From positions 178,856-242,855 of the forward strand of contig NZ_LMLW01000012.1 in NCBI RefSeq assembly GCF_001422045.1: a stretch of 64,000 nucleotides of DNA, read 5' to 3'. This DNA is from Sphingomonas sp. Leaf242 (GTDB taxonomy: Bacteria > Pseudomonadota > Alphaproteobacteria > Sphingomonadales > Sphingomonadaceae). A program made the translations under genes and the position numbers. The notes under the pieces were generated by a model. That model worked only from the letters and a program-made list of their open reading frames with translations. It searched no databases and was not told the DNA's origin. Positions 53,837 to 63,577 of the stretch are shown piece after piece (position 1 is the first letter of the stretch; each line of letters begins with the position of its first letter).

Positions 53837-55441
53837 ATGGGGTTTCGCTTGGATCAGATACGGACAGTGTTGGGGCAGATCGGTCGCCAGCGCCTGCTCC
53901 TGATGGGAGGAATCGCTGCTGCGCTGCTCGCCGTTCTCGCGGTGGTTGCAACGCGCGGCGGCGACTCGACAATGGGGTTTCTCTACACCGACCTCGACCC
54001 GAGCGCGGCACAGTCGATCGCCGAAAAGCTGAAGGCGCAGAACGTCGCCTTCCAGCTGTCGGCCGACGGGACCTCGATCATGGCGCCCGAGGACAAGCTC
54101 GCCGAACTGCGGATGGGCATGGCCGGCGAGAAGCTGGGCGGCAAGATCGGCTACGACGTGCTCGACGAGGAGGAGCCGTTCGGCGTCTCCGCGAGCCGCG
54201 CCAAGATGAACGAGACGCGCGCGATCGAAGGCGAACTGGCGAAGTCGGTGGAGACGCTGCAAAGCATCTCCCGCGCCCGCGTCCACATCGTCATGCCCGA
54301 TCGCGCGATGTTCGCGACCCAGACCACCAAGGCGAGCGCCGCGGTCACCGTCAAGACCAAGGGCCGGCTCGGTGCCGAAGCGGTCCAGTCGATCCGCTAC
54401 CTCGTCTCGTCCTCGGTGCCCGACCTGTCGCCCGAAGCCGTTTCGATCGTCGATCAGACCGGCGCGTTGCTCGCCCGCGCGGGCGACGCCGGAACGATGG
54501 GATCGAGCGACATCGACGAACGCCAGGCGACCGTCGAATCCGGCATGCGCGACGAGATCGAGGCGATGCTCGCGCCGATCGTCGGCCAGGGCAAGGTTCG
54601 CGCCGAAGTCTCCGCCGAGATCGACCGCGATCGCACGCAGGAAGAATCCAACGTCTTCGATCCAGACAAGCAGGTGATCGCGCATCAGGTGTCGGTCTCC
54701 GGCAAGGATCAGAACGCCGACACGCAGGCCGCCCCGCAAGGCGCCAGCATCGCCCGGCAGCTCCCCGACGCGCAGCCCCAGGCCGGCGGCACCGGGACCA
54801 ACCGCAGCGAAGCGCATGACGAGACGTCGGAGGATACGACCTACGACAACAGCAAGACGCACAGTGTCGTCGACCGCGCGCCCGGCCGGATCAAGCGGCT
54901 GTCGGTCGCGGTGATGGTCGATGGCGGCGCCAAGGGACTGCCCGCGGCGCAGATCCAGCGGCTGACGCGGCTGGTCGAGAATGCAGTCGGCGCGGACACC
55001 GCCCGCGGCGACAGCGTCGTGATCGAAAGCATGGCGTTCGCCGCCGACGACAGCCTCAAGGATACCGACTCCGGCTTCCTGTCACGGCTGCCCGTCGATC
55101 AGCTCTGGATGCTGGGCAAGCTGTTGCTCATCGCCGGGGTCGGGCTGGTCGCGCTCCGGATGATCCGGCCGCAGGCGAACGGCGAAACCGGCACCGCGGC
55201 GGAGCGCCTGCTCACCGCGCAGACCGCGGAGCTGGCCGCGCTGCCCGACCAGTCCGGCGCCGTGCCGGGCGGGGTCCAGCGCCCGCTGCTCGAAGCCAAC
55301 GGCCCCGCGCTCGATGAGGAAATCGCGCTCGCGCAGGTCGATGGCCAAGTCAAATTCGGCGCGCTTCGCCGGGTCGGTGACGCGATCACCGCGGCCCCGC
55401 CCGAAGCCGCCGCCGTAATTCGCCAATGGATGAACGCATGA
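53837..55441 (+). CDS. fliF: Flagellar MS-ring protein FliF
   Basis: 534 residues. The N-terminal membrane helix (RLLLMGGIAAALLAVLAVVA) precedes the YscJ/FliF domain (FLYTDLDPSAAQSIAEKLKA, GEKLGGKIGYDVLDEEEPFG, SISRARVHIVMP). A second helix (LWMLGKLLLIAGVGLVALRM) and a short FliG-binding tail follow. It founds the basal body in the inner membrane. The start is not certain: ATG at 53837 or TTG at 53849, with a short leader and poor ribosome sites. Confidence 0.95.
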   Translation: MGFRLDQIRTVLGQIGRQRLLLMGGIAAALLAVLAVVATRGGDSTMGFLYTDLDPSAAQSIAEKLKAQNVAFQLSADGTSIMAPEDKLAELRMGMAGEKLGGKIGYDVLDEEEPFGVSASRAKMNETRAIEGELAKSVETLQSISRARVHIVMPDRAMFATQTTKASAAVTVKTKGRLGAEAVQSIRYLVSSSVPDLSPEAVSIVDQTGALLARAGDAGTMGSSDIDERQATVESGMRDEIEAMLAPIVGQGKVRAEVSAEIDRDRTQEESNVFDPDKQVIAHQVSVSGKDQNADTQAAPQGASIARQLPDAQPQAGGTGTNRSEAHDETSEDTTYDNSKTHSVVDRAPGRIKRLSVAVMVDGGAKGLPAAQIQRLTRLVENAVGADTARGDSVVIESMAFAADDSLKDTDSGFLSRLPVDQLWMLGKLLLIAGVGLVALRMIRPQANGETGTAAERLLTAQTAELAALPDQSGAVPGGVQRPLLEANGPALDEEIALAQVDGQVKFGALRRVGDAITAAPPEAAAVIRQWMNA

Positions 55442-55809
55442 TGGATACGCAGATGACCAACCCCGTGCCGCATCTTACCGACCCCGACGACATCGTGCCC
55501 GTCGCGTTCCTCGAGGAGTTCGACGACCCCGCCGATGTCGCCGCCGCGGCGATGTCCGGCAATGCCGATCTCCAGGCGGTCTTCGACGTGCCGGTCAAGG
55601 TTCACGCCGTCCTCGGCCGATCGAAGATGCTGATCGGCGACCTGCTCAAGCTGAAGGCCGGGATGGTCGTCGAACTCGATCGTCGCGTCGGCGAGCCGGT
55701 CGACATCTTCGTCAACGATCGCCTGATCGCCCGCGGCGAAGTGGTGCTGATCGACAACATGCTCGGCATCACGCTGACCGAAATCCTCCAGCAGGAAAAT
55801 CGCGCGTGA
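55438..55809 (+). CDS. fliN: Flagellar motor switch protein FliN
   Basis: 123 residues. The C-terminal SpoA domain has FDVPVKVHAVLGRSKMLIGD, LLKLKAGMVVELDRRVGEPV and DIFVNDRLIARGEVVLIDNM. It forms the lower C-ring and docks FliH. Several in-frame ATGs (55426, 55438, 55441) are possible; 55438 overlaps the fliF stop as ATGA. Its own stop overlaps the flbD GTG. Confidence 0.94.
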   Translation: MMDTQMTNPVPHLTDPDDIVPVAFLEEFDDPADVAAAAMSGNADLQAVFDVPVKVHAVLGRSKMLIGDLLKLKAGMVVELDRRVGEPVDIFVNDRLIARGEVVLIDNMLGITLTEILQQENRA

Positions 55810-57098
55810 TCCGCACCGGCGACGACCCCCATCTGCTGTTGATCGGTGCGGATGCGGTGCTGAAGGTCGCCGCGCAGATGGCGCGCGACAACGGTGCGAC
55901 CGTCTCGATCGCGGACGATATCGATACGGCGCTGGCGATCCTGCGCGAGACCAGCGTCGGGCTGGTGATGATCGACGTCGCCGCCGATGTCGCCGGGTTC
56001 ATCACCAGCCTCCGCATCGAGGCGTTCGTGATGCCGGTGATCGCCTGCGGGATCGACGTCCAGGCCGAGCAGGCGGTGGCTGCGATCCGGGCGGGTGCCC
56101 GCGACTACGTTTCGCTGCCACCCGACCACGCGCTGATCGCCGCGATCCTCACCAACGCGGCGGCCGCACCACCGGGCACGCTGATCGGCAAGGACCCGAG
56201 CTTCGTCCGTGCAGTCGGCTATGCCTGGTCGATCGCACCGAGCCGGATCGCCTTGTCGATCGTCGGGGAACCCAAGACCGGGCGGACGATGCTCGCGCGC
56301 TCGATCCACGCCATCTCGGGACGCACCGGTCGGTTCCTGATCGTCGATGCCGCGCACGGCACGCCGACCGCGATCGAGGCCGAACTGTTTGGCCGCGCCG
56401 CCGGTGGCGCCCTGCCGCCGCGGCGGGGCAAGCTCGACGAGGCACGCGGCGGCACGCTGTTCTTGCGCGAGGTCGATCGCCTGCCGCTCGACACGCAGAC
56501 CCGGCTCGCGCACGCGCTCGCCTCGGGCTATGCGGACACCCGAATCATCACCTCCGCGCACGCCGATCTGGCGGTGTCCGCCGCCGCCGGGACGGTCCAT
56601 GCAGACCTTGCCGCGCGGCTCGGGACGGTGCGGATCGCGCTGCCGCCGCTGCGCGACCGGGTCAGCGATATCCCCGCCCTGGCAGCGCATTTCGCGGAGC
56701 AGGCCGCCCGCGTGGAACAGATCGCGGTCCGCCCGATCGCCGACTCCGCGCTCGCCCTGCTCGCGCGCCACAGCTGGCCGTGCAACGTCCAGGAACTCGA
56801 GGATGTCGTCCACCGCGCCACCGTGCTCGCGCGCGGCCCGGTGGTCGGTCCCGACGATCTGGTGCTCGCCGACGGCACGCGGCTGGCACGCACCACCGAC
56901 GAGGCGACGCCCGGCGTCGACCGCCTCGTCGGTCACACCGTCGAGGATGTCGAACGCGCGCTGATCCTCAAGACGCTCGAACGCTGTCGCGGCAACCGTA
57001 CCTCCGCGTCGGGAATCCTCGGCATCTCGGTCCGGACGATGCGCAACAAGCTGAAGAGCTTCGTCGAAGCGGGGATCGCGATCATCCCCGCCACCTGA
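55806..57098 (+). CDS. flbD: FlbD-like regulator with degenerate sigma-54 activator domain
   Basis: 430 residues. The receiver (~1–115) keeps Asp57 but lacks the acidic pair and the usual lysine (LP in place of KP). The AAA+ domain is altered at the key sites: Walker A reads GEPKTGRT (Lys to Arg160), Walker B reads GGTLFLREV (Asp to Arg221), and the GAFTGA loop that contacts sigma-54 is replaced by GRAAGGALPPRRG. The Fis-type C-terminus (LERCRGNRTSASGILGISVR, TMRNKLKSF) is intact. It should still bind DNA but probably cannot remodel sigma-54 polymerase. It lies between fliN and flhA, as FlbD does elsewhere. Confidence 0.88.
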   Translation: MIRTGDDPHLLLIGADAVLKVAAQMARDNGATVSIADDIDTALAILRETSVGLVMIDVAADVAGFITSLRIEAFVMPVIACGIDVQAEQAVAAIRAGARDYVSLPPDHALIAAILTNAAAAPPGTLIGKDPSFVRAVGYAWSIAPSRIALSIVGEPKTGRTMLARSIHAISGRTGRFLIVDAAHGTPTAIEAELFGRAAGGALPPRRGKLDEARGGTLFLREVDRLPLDTQTRLAHALASGYADTRIITSAHADLAVSAAAGTVHADLAARLGTVRIALPPLRDRVSDIPALAAHFAEQAARVEQIAVRPIADSALALLARHSWPCNVQELEDVVHRATVLARGPVVGPDDLVLADGTRLARTTDEATPGVDRLVGHTVEDVERALILKTLERCRGNRTSASGILGISVRTMRNKLKSFVEAGIAIIPAT

Positions 57099-57169
57099 TC
57101 GGCACCACCTGATCCGGCCCGCTACCTGCCCCCTGCCTCCCTCCTCATCTGATCCGGACCCGCATCGCC

Positions 57170-59251
57170 ATGCCGCCAGTCATCGCCAATTTCCTGCAGC
57201 GCATCGGCGCCAATCGCGACATGGCGCTCGCGGTCGGGGTGATCGCGATCATCGGCATGCTGATCCTGCCGATGCCCGGCTGGATGCTCGATCTCGGCTT
57301 GGCGCTGTCGATCACCCTGTCGGTGATGATCCTGATGACCGCGCTGTTCATCGACAAACCGCTCCAGCTGTCGGCGTTCCCGACGATCCTGCTGATCTCG
57401 ACCATGCTCCGGCTCGGGCTCAACCTCGCCTCGACGCGGCTGATCCTGGCGCATGGCCATGAGGGATCGCATGCTGCCGGCGGCGTGATCGCGGCGTTCG
57501 GCGAATTCCTGATCGGCGGCGAGACCGTGATCGGCCTCACCATCTTCGCGATCCTGATCGTCATCAATTTCGTCGTCATCACCAAGGGCGCCGGGCGTAT
57601 TGCCGAAGTCGCCGCGCGCTTCAGCCTCGACGCGATGCCCGGCAAGCAGATGGCGATCGACGCCGACCTCAATGCCGGCACGATCGACGAACGCCAGGCC
57701 AAGGAACGCCGCGCCGAAGTCGAAGCCGAAAGCGGATTCTACGGCGCGATGGATGGTGCGTCGAAGTTCGTGAAGGGCGATGCGGTCGCGGCGTTGCTGA
57801 TCACCGCGATCAACGTCTTCGTCGGGCTGATCATGGGCGTCGCGGTCCACGGCGTGCCGTTCGGCGAGGCGTTCCACACCTATACGCTGCTGACGGTGGG
57901 CGATGGCCTCGTCAGCCAGATCCCCGCGCTGATCGTCTCGATCGCGGCCGGCCTGCTGGTCTCGAAGGGCGGCGTCGCGGGCAAGACCGGTGCCGCGCTC
58001 GGCGACCAGCTCGGCCGCTATCCGAAGGCGTTCGGGATGGTCTCGGTGATGATGGGGATGCTGGCGATCATCCCCGGCCTGCCGTTCATCCCGTTCGCGA
58101 TATTCTCGGCGGCCTGTGGCTGGGCAGCCTACAAGCTCGATCGCGATGCGCGCACGCGCGTGGTGCAGGATCGCATGGACAAGGCCGCGGCGGACGCGGA
58201 CGCGATGCCCGACGAGGAACCGATCTCGCGCACGCTGGCGATCGACGCGGTACGGATCGAGATCGGCTATGCGCTGCTGCCGATCATCAACGACGAACGC
58301 CGCGAGCCCCGGCTCGACGACCAGGTCCGCGCGCTGCGCCGGCAGATGGCGGTCGATTTCGGCTTCGTGCTGCCGTCGGTGCGGATCCTCGACAACATGG
58401 CGCTGAAGCCGAACGAATACGTCGTCCACATCAAGGAGACCGAGGCCGCGCGCGGCGAGATCCGGCTCGACCGCCTGCTCGTGATCAATCCGCCGCAAGA
58501 CTCGCTGTCGCTGCCCGGCGAAGCGACGCGCGAACCCGTGTTCGGCCTGCCTGCGCTGTGGATCGACCGCGAGCTGCGCGACGAGGCGGGGATGCGCGGC
58601 CTGACCGTGGTCGATTGCGGCACCATCATCACCACCCACCTGACCGAGCTGGTGAAGGACAATATCGCCGACCTGCTGAGCTATACCGAGACGCAGAAGC
58701 TGCTCAACGAAGTCCACAAGGAGTCGGAAAAGCTCGTCGCCGATATCGTGCCCGCCAAGATCAGCGTGTCGGGGGTGCAGCGCATCCTCCAGAACCTGCT
58801 TGCCGAGGGCATCTCGATCCGCGACGTCCCGACGATCCTCGAGGGCATCGCCGAGGCGGCACCGTTGACTGCCAACATCACCCAGATGACCGAGCATGTC
58901 CGCGGCCGGCTGGCGCGCCAGATCTCCGCGCAGCAGACACGCGAAGGAGCGATCCCGATCGTCACGCTGTCGGGCGAATGGGACGAGGCGTTCGCCGAAA
59001 GCCTGGTCGGGCAAGGCGACGACCGGCATCTGGCGATGGCGCCGTCGAGCCTGCACGCGTTCCTCGCCGCGATCCGCGAGACCTTCGACCGGCTCGCGAC
59101 CGAGGGCGAGATCCCGTGCCTGCTGACCAATCCGGCGATCCGGCCGTTCGTCCGCTCGATCATCGAACGCGTCCGCCCCGCCACCGTCGTCCTTTCGCAG
59201 AACGAAGTCCACGCGAGAGCCCGCATCCGCTCGCTCGGGGTGGTCGGGTGA
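57170..59251 (+). CDS. flhA: Flagellar export gate protein FlhA
   Basis: 693 residues. Eight membrane helices occupy the first half, with the signature FPTILLISTMLRLGLNLAST and the FHIPEP-type loop (GRIAEVAARFSLDAMPGKQM). The cytoplasmic half includes the export-substrate platform (VKDNIADLLSYTETQKLLNE). It is the proton-driven core of the flagellar type III gate. The other gate genes fliP, fliQ, fliR and flhB are not in the window. Confidence 0.96.
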   Translation: MPPVIANFLQRIGANRDMALAVGVIAIIGMLILPMPGWMLDLGLALSITLSVMILMTALFIDKPLQLSAFPTILLISTMLRLGLNLASTRLILAHGHEGSHAAGGVIAAFGEFLIGGETVIGLTIFAILIVINFVVITKGAGRIAEVAARFSLDAMPGKQMAIDADLNAGTIDERQAKERRAEVEAESGFYGAMDGASKFVKGDAVAALLITAINVFVGLIMGVAVHGVPFGEAFHTYTLLTVGDGLVSQIPALIVSIAAGLLVSKGGVAGKTGAALGDQLGRYPKAFGMVSVMMGMLAIIPGLPFIPFAIFSAACGWAAYKLDRDARTRVVQDRMDKAAADADAMPDEEPISRTLAIDAVRIEIGYALLPIINDERREPRLDDQVRALRRQMAVDFGFVLPSVRILDNMALKPNEYVVHIKETEAARGEIRLDRLLVINPPQDSLSLPGEATREPVFGLPALWIDRELRDEAGMRGLTVVDCGTIITTHLTELVKDNIADLLSYTETQKLLNEVHKESEKLVADIVPAKISVSGVQRILQNLLAEGISIRDVPTILEGIAEAAPLTANITQMTEHVRGRLARQISAQQTREGAIPIVTLSGEWDEAFAESLVGQGDDRHLAMAPSSLHAFLAAIRETFDRLATEGEIPCLLTNPAIRPFVRSIIERVRPATVVLSQNEVHARARIRSLGVVG

Positions 59252-59278
59252 CCGCCGCGCCCGACAGTCCGAGAACCG

Positions 59279-59286
59279 CCTATAAT
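59279..59286 (+). promoter_or_regulatory. CCTATAAT promoter element of fliK
   Basis: GCCTATAATAAG lies 38 bp before the fliK ATG, in the short gap after flhA. Confidence 0.5.
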
Positions 59287-59324
59287 AAGACGATGATACG
59301 CCGATCACCGCGTCGAGGATACGC

Positions 59325-61232
59325 ATGACCCCGCCGAGCTTCTCCCTGTTGCCAGGTCTCGACGCCGTCGCGGTGGCCGGTCAGCGGCCGGCGACGTCGC
59401 CCGGCGCAGGCTTCGACGCGGCACTCGCCGGAACGGGGTTCGGCCCAACGAAGACGGGACAAGGATCGCGTGTCGCGACGACACCAGACGCGACGCTACA
59501 GCTGCCCTTCGCCGCCGCCCGATCGGGTGGCGCACCGATAGTGCTGGCACAGACGGCGACGGCGTCGTCGCCCCCCGCCCCGCGACTGATCGCCAACACC
59601 TACGGGCTCGCGACCGCTATGCCCGCGATGTCGACCCTCGGCGCGCTGTCGGCCCCTGCCCCGCCCAGCCCGGCAACGGCCGCTTCGAATACACAAGGCG
59701 TGGCCTCTGTACCGGGTGACCCGAAGACGGAGTCGACGGACATAGCCGTGTCGCCCGCAATCGCTACGCCTGCGCCGACCGCCAAACTTGCACTCGTCGA
59801 CCTCGCGGCGGCAACTATCGGCAATCGACCACCGCAGACCGCGCTGCCCGCAACAACGACGCCAATCAACGCCGACGCTAAGCCGTCCACGCCGATGGGT
59901 GAGGGTACCGGCGACGCAACCTCGCCTTCTCCCGCCGCTAAGCTCGCGCCCGGACCGGCTTCGACGACCGCGATAGCGACGTCGAAAACCGCTTCGCCGC
60001 CGTCCCCGAAATCGAGTCCGATCGCGCCAGCGACGGCACCGTCGACTTCGGTGCGCGGCGCGGTCAAGGACACGCCAGCCTCCGACGACGAGACCGTGGC
60101 TGATCGCACGCTGCCGTCGACGACACAGCCTTCGCCCGCGATCGCGCTGGTTCCGGTCCCCACCCCAGCGTCGCCCGCCAATGCTGCAACGACGCCAGCT
60201 CCAACGGCGGCAGTCCCTGCTGCTATCGTTACGATCGCGGGACGCCCCGTCACAACGACACGCGCCGGGAAAGCCGGCGTGACGCAGACGGAGCCGGACG
60301 AAACTGCCGCCCGCTCATCCGCACCGAATGCCGAAAACCTGGGCACCGCAGAGAAGACGCCGGCACCCGACGTGTCGACGCCCCCCCCGGCCGTCCTCGT
60401 AACGCCGCCGGCAGACGCCTTGGCGCAGATGGCGGGGCCGCATCATGTCAGCGCCAACGTCCGCTCCGACGACGATGCGACGCCCCCATCGTCAAGTGCC
60501 GGCCGGACCGCGCACCGCTCGATCGCAGCCTCTCCCGACGCCGGCACGCTGACGCAGGCGGAGCCCACGGACTCTGCCACGCCCTTTGCGCCGCTGACGA
60601 AACCAGACGCGCTACCTGCCGGTACCCCGATCGTCGGACAGCAGGCGGACACCACGCCGGCAATGCCGTCCGCGGTCACGCCCCTGCACGCCCAGGGCAT
60701 ACCGACCGCGACAACCGCCCAGCCGCTCGCCACCGCGTCGACACCGACCCCCGCCACGGCCACCGTTACCGTCACGCCCACCCCCGGTCAGATGGGCCAC
60801 GACATGGGCGTCGCGATTGCGCGTCACGTCCGCACCGACGGCGGCGAGGCGATGACGGTCCGGCTCGACCCGCGCGACCTGGGTCGGATCGAGGTGCGGA
60901 TGCATTTCGACGACGACGGCGTCCTGCGCGCGGTCGTCTCGGCGGACAATCCCGCCTCGCTCGACCTGCTGCGCCGCGACAGCGCGGATCTCAACCGTGC
61001 ACTCGGCGATGCCGGCGTCCGCGCGGATCAGCAGAGCCTGCGCTTCGATACGCGCGCCGGAACCGGTGGCGGTACGGGCAGCGGGGGCAACGGCACGGCC
61101 GACGGCCAGCCCCGCCAGCACCAGCCGGCCAGCCCCTATTATTCCGATGACGCCGACGCCGATGGCGGCGCCGACATCGATCCCGTTTGGCGACCGCTCA
61201 ATCCGCGCGGCCGCATCGACCTGATGGCCTGA
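59325..61232 (+). CDS. fliK: Flagellar hook-length control protein FliK
   Basis: 635 residues. Residues 1–480 are low-complexity, rich in Pro, Ala, Thr and Ser, as expected for the molecular ruler. The C-terminal Flg_hook domain has GGEAMTVRLDPRDLGRIEVR and MHFDDDGVLRAVVSADNPAS. It measures hook length and switches export specificity through FlhB. flgD follows after 10 bp, a common pairing. Confidence 0.9.
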   Translation: MTPPSFSLLPGLDAVAVAGQRPATSPGAGFDAALAGTGFGPTKTGQGSRVATTPDATLQLPFAAARSGGAPIVLAQTATASSPPAPRLIANTYGLATAMPAMSTLGALSAPAPPSPATAASNTQGVASVPGDPKTESTDIAVSPAIATPAPTAKLALVDLAAATIGNRPPQTALPATTTPINADAKPSTPMGEGTGDATSPSPAAKLAPGPASTTAIATSKTASPPSPKSSPIAPATAPSTSVRGAVKDTPASDDETVADRTLPSTTQPSPAIALVPVPTPASPANAATTPAPTAAVPAAIVTIAGRPVTTTRAGKAGVTQTEPDETAARSSAPNAENLGTAEKTPAPDVSTPPPAVLVTPPADALAQMAGPHHVSANVRSDDDATPPSSSAGRTAHRSIAASPDAGTLTQAEPTDSATPFAPLTKPDALPAGTPIVGQQADTTPAMPSAVTPLHAQGIPTATTAQPLATASTPTPATATVTVTPTPGQMGHDMGVAIARHVRTDGGEAMTVRLDPRDLGRIEVRMHFDDDGVLRAVVSADNPASLDLLRRDSADLNRALGDAGVRADQQSLRFDTRAGTGGGTGSGGNGTADGQPRQHQPASPYYSDDADADGGADIDPVWRPLNPRGRIDLMA

Positions 61233-61242
61233 GGATGACAGC

Positions 61243-61908
61243 ATGACAGTTTCCACGATCGGCACCGCCCTGACCGCGCAGGATAAGAACGGCACGGTCT
61301 CGGGCGCGACATCCGACTTCAACCTGTTCCTGAAGCTGCTGACGACGCAGATGCAGAACCAGGATCCGCTGAAGCCGATGGATTCGACCGAATACACGCA
61401 ACAGCTCGCGCAATACACGCAGGTTCAGCAGACGACGAAGCAGACCTCGACGTTGCAGGAGATCCTCACGCAGCTGTCGACACAGAACATGGCGCAGGCC
61501 TCGGGCTTCATCGGCCGGCAGGCATCATTCGATACGCCCGTCTCCGGCTTGTCGTCGACCGGCCCGGCGCAATGGGGGTACAAGACCGACCGCGCGATCA
61601 CCACGCTGACCGCGACGTTCGCGGACGCGTCGGGCAAGACCGTCGCGACGCGCGATATCGCGCCCGACGGGCTGACCGGCCGCGTCGCCTGGGACGGGAC
61701 ACTGGCGAACGGATCGAAGGCGTCGGACGGCGCCTACACGCTGTCGCTGACCGGCATCGATGCGAACGGCCAGGCGGTGCCGGTCGGCATCACCAGCACC
61801 GGCCTTGTTCAGGACGTGGTCGGCGGCGGTGCCGGCGGCTCGGTGACGCTCGGCGTCAACGGCACGCAACTGCCGATGGACAAGCTGATCCGCCTCACCG
61901 CCAGCTGA
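61243..61908 (+). CDS. flgD: Hook assembly cap protein FlgD
   Basis: 221 residues. The N-terminal motif FNLFLKLLTTQMQNQDPLKP with MDSTEYTQQLAQYT is characteristic. The C-terminal half has an FlgD Ig/tudor-like domain (GLTGRVAWDGTLANGSKASD). It scaffolds hook polymerisation. It ends the fliK-flgD unit and is followed by a terminator. Confidence 0.95.
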   Translation: MTVSTIGTALTAQDKNGTVSGATSDFNLFLKLLTTQMQNQDPLKPMDSTEYTQQLAQYTQVQQTTKQTSTLQEILTQLSTQNMAQASGFIGRQASFDTPVSGLSSTGPAQWGYKTDRAITTLTATFADASGKTVATRDIAPDGLTGRVAWDGTLANGSKASDGAYTLSLTGIDANGQAVPVGITSTGLVQDVVGGGAGGSVTLGVNGTQLPMDKLIRLTAS

Positions 61909-61929
61909 GATCCACCCGACCGGCCGTCA

Positions 61930-61964
61930 AAGCCCCGGCATGCCCCGCACGCCGGGGCTTTTGC
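61930..61964 (+). terminator. Rho-independent terminator after flgD
   Basis: AAGCCCCGGC and GCCGGGGCTT form a 10-bp stem with an 11-base loop, followed by TTTT. It closes the flagellar cluster. A second small hairpin, AGCAGC-CCG-GCTGCT then TTT, lies at 62087–62104 in the same gap. Confidence 0.85.
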
Positions 61965-62164
61965 ATGTCCGCAGTTTTTGCGAACGCACGCGACGCCAAG
62001 CCTTTCGAAAACCGATCGCGGCGTCCAGAGTCTCCCTCGTCATAGGATATGGCAGGCGTAAGCTAAATGACCGGATTGGGAAGGGAAGCAGCCCGGCTGC
62101 TTTTGGTGAAAATTGAGGGAAAGCAGCCATTGGTTGCCAACCCCCTATCACTTACGGTCAGGCG

Positions 62165-62446
62165 ATGACGCTCTACCACAAAGCATGGCTGTTCACGGGG
62201 TGGACGATGCTCGTGTTCGTTACTTCGCCGCTTTGGCTGTTTTGGCCGTTCATGACCTTGGGTCTCATTGGAGCCCTGCCGGGAATGGCGCTGTGGCTAG
62301 CGCACGGCGCAGCGTTCCTGTGGCTTTTCCGGTGTCCCGAGTGCGGCACATCTCCGTTCACAACGCGGCTTGGCTCCGTCGGAATCAGCCATCCATGGCC
62401 TCGCCGTCGCTGCTCGAAATGCGGCAAAAACCTTACGACGAATTAG
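62165..62446 (+). CDS. Small membrane protein with C-terminal zinc ribbon
   Basis: 93 residues. Two hydrophobic segments (FTGWTMLVFVTSPLWLFW, GMALWLAHGAAFLWLF) are followed by two CxxC knuckles, FRCPECG and RCSKCG, about 25 residues apart, a likely zinc-binding ribbon facing the cytoplasm. AGG precedes the ATG. No family name is recognised. It lies outside the flagellar units. Confidence 0.6.
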   Translation: MTLYHKAWLFTGWTMLVFVTSPLWLFWPFMTLGLIGALPGMALWLAHGAAFLWLFRCPECGTSPFTTRLGSVGISHPWPRRRCSKCGKNLTTN

Positions 62447-62496
62447 GTCTGCTTTGGAGAGGAAACCGGCATGTCCGGTTTGGAGCGCGCTGCGGG

Positions 62497-63414
62497 CTAG
62501 GCGCGATAGCTTGAGGCTGACCAAAATAAATCGACGCCGCGATGCCCGTAGCGGGTCAAGGGATAGAGCGCGTTTCCCGGGCCGTTGTCATTGCTTGGGC
62601 CGAACCAAAGCTCGCTGATCGCCACTCCTGCAACGCGCTGCAACGGAAGATCAATGTAAGCAACAACAGCCGATCCGGCGGCGCGGAAGCCTACTGCTTC
62701 GCCCGCAACCTCTTCGCCATTCGCCGTGCCACCCTCGTCAATTAATCCCCAGCCGTCCTCTGAGATGTCGACGCGCAATTCATGGAGCGCGCGTACTTCT
62801 TGCTCTTCCTCAAACGATGGATGTTTGTAGCCGTGGATGAGGCTGGCAAGCAACGCGGCGTCTTGCCCCACGGCGTCTTTGAAGTCGCTGCCCTTTTCCC
62901 GCCAAGTCAGGTACATAGCAGCTAGGAAATTACTGACCTCTGTGACTTGTTGCTCGGGATCGTAAACGACCTCGAGCAGCGTGACCGGCATGGCATCGAG
63001 TGCTAGCCCACGAAATCCGATCGACCATCCTTTGGCATCATCGGCATAGCCGCGCCACTGACTGAGCACATCTGGTCGCCTCGAAAAGCACGCGATCACC
63101 GGATGACTTTTAAGCTGCTTGGGCGACAGATAGTCATCGATACGATCGAAAAAGCTTGTATCAAGTCCGTCAAGCGCCGGGCGATCTGGGACCATTTCGA
63201 GCACTGCATTGGCTGCCCGCTCAAACAGCTCGTAGCAATATCTCCATTCGCGCGGATCGTTCATCATGTTGATATCGCTGAACCGCAGCTTTCCGTGCTC
63301 CAAGATCGAGAGCAGCGTCGGGGTACTGCAATAGTGATATAGGATGGTTTCCGGTGCCGGCCTCAAAACACGATCGTACGTGAAAGCAAATTTGGGATCT
63401 GAATTGTCCGTCAA
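62497..63414 (-). CDS. DUF2971-family protein
   Basis: 305 residues from a TTG at 63414, preceded by GGGA; the frame extends to another TTG at 63471. The order LYHYCSTPTLLSILEHGKLR, DINMMNDPREW, VIACFSRRPDVLSQWRGYAD and GWSIGFRGL is the DUF2971 pattern. The family is widespread in accessory regions, often scattered and of unknown function, sometimes near defence genes. Base composition is less GC-rich than the flagellar genes, hinting at separate acquisition. Confidence 0.82.
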   Translation of the reverse strand: MTDNSDPKFAFTYDRVLRPAPETILYHYCSTPTLLSILEHGKLRFSDINMMNDPREWRYCYELFERAANAVLEMVPDRPALDGLDTSFFDRIDDYLSPKQLKSHPVIACFSRRPDVLSQWRGYADDAKGWSIGFRGLALDAMPVTLLEVVYDPEQQVTEVSNFLAAMYLTWREKGSDFKDAVGQDAALLASLIHGYKHPSFEEEQEVRALHELRVDISEDGWGLIDEGGTANGEEVAGEAVGFRAAGSAVVAYIDLPLQRVAGVAISELWFGPSNDNGPGNALYPLTRYGHRGVDLFWSASSYRA

Positions 63415-63577
63415 TGTCGTTTCCCGTCGTGGCGCTTTCGCCAACCAACATTGGTTCAACGTTAAATGCAAGCGTTGGACAAACTGGTATCGGCGTCTCG
63501 GCGGATATCGCTCAAAAACCCGTCAGTCTGCTCCCGGCCGATTTTCGATCGTCAGCGAGCATCTGAACAAATGACCG

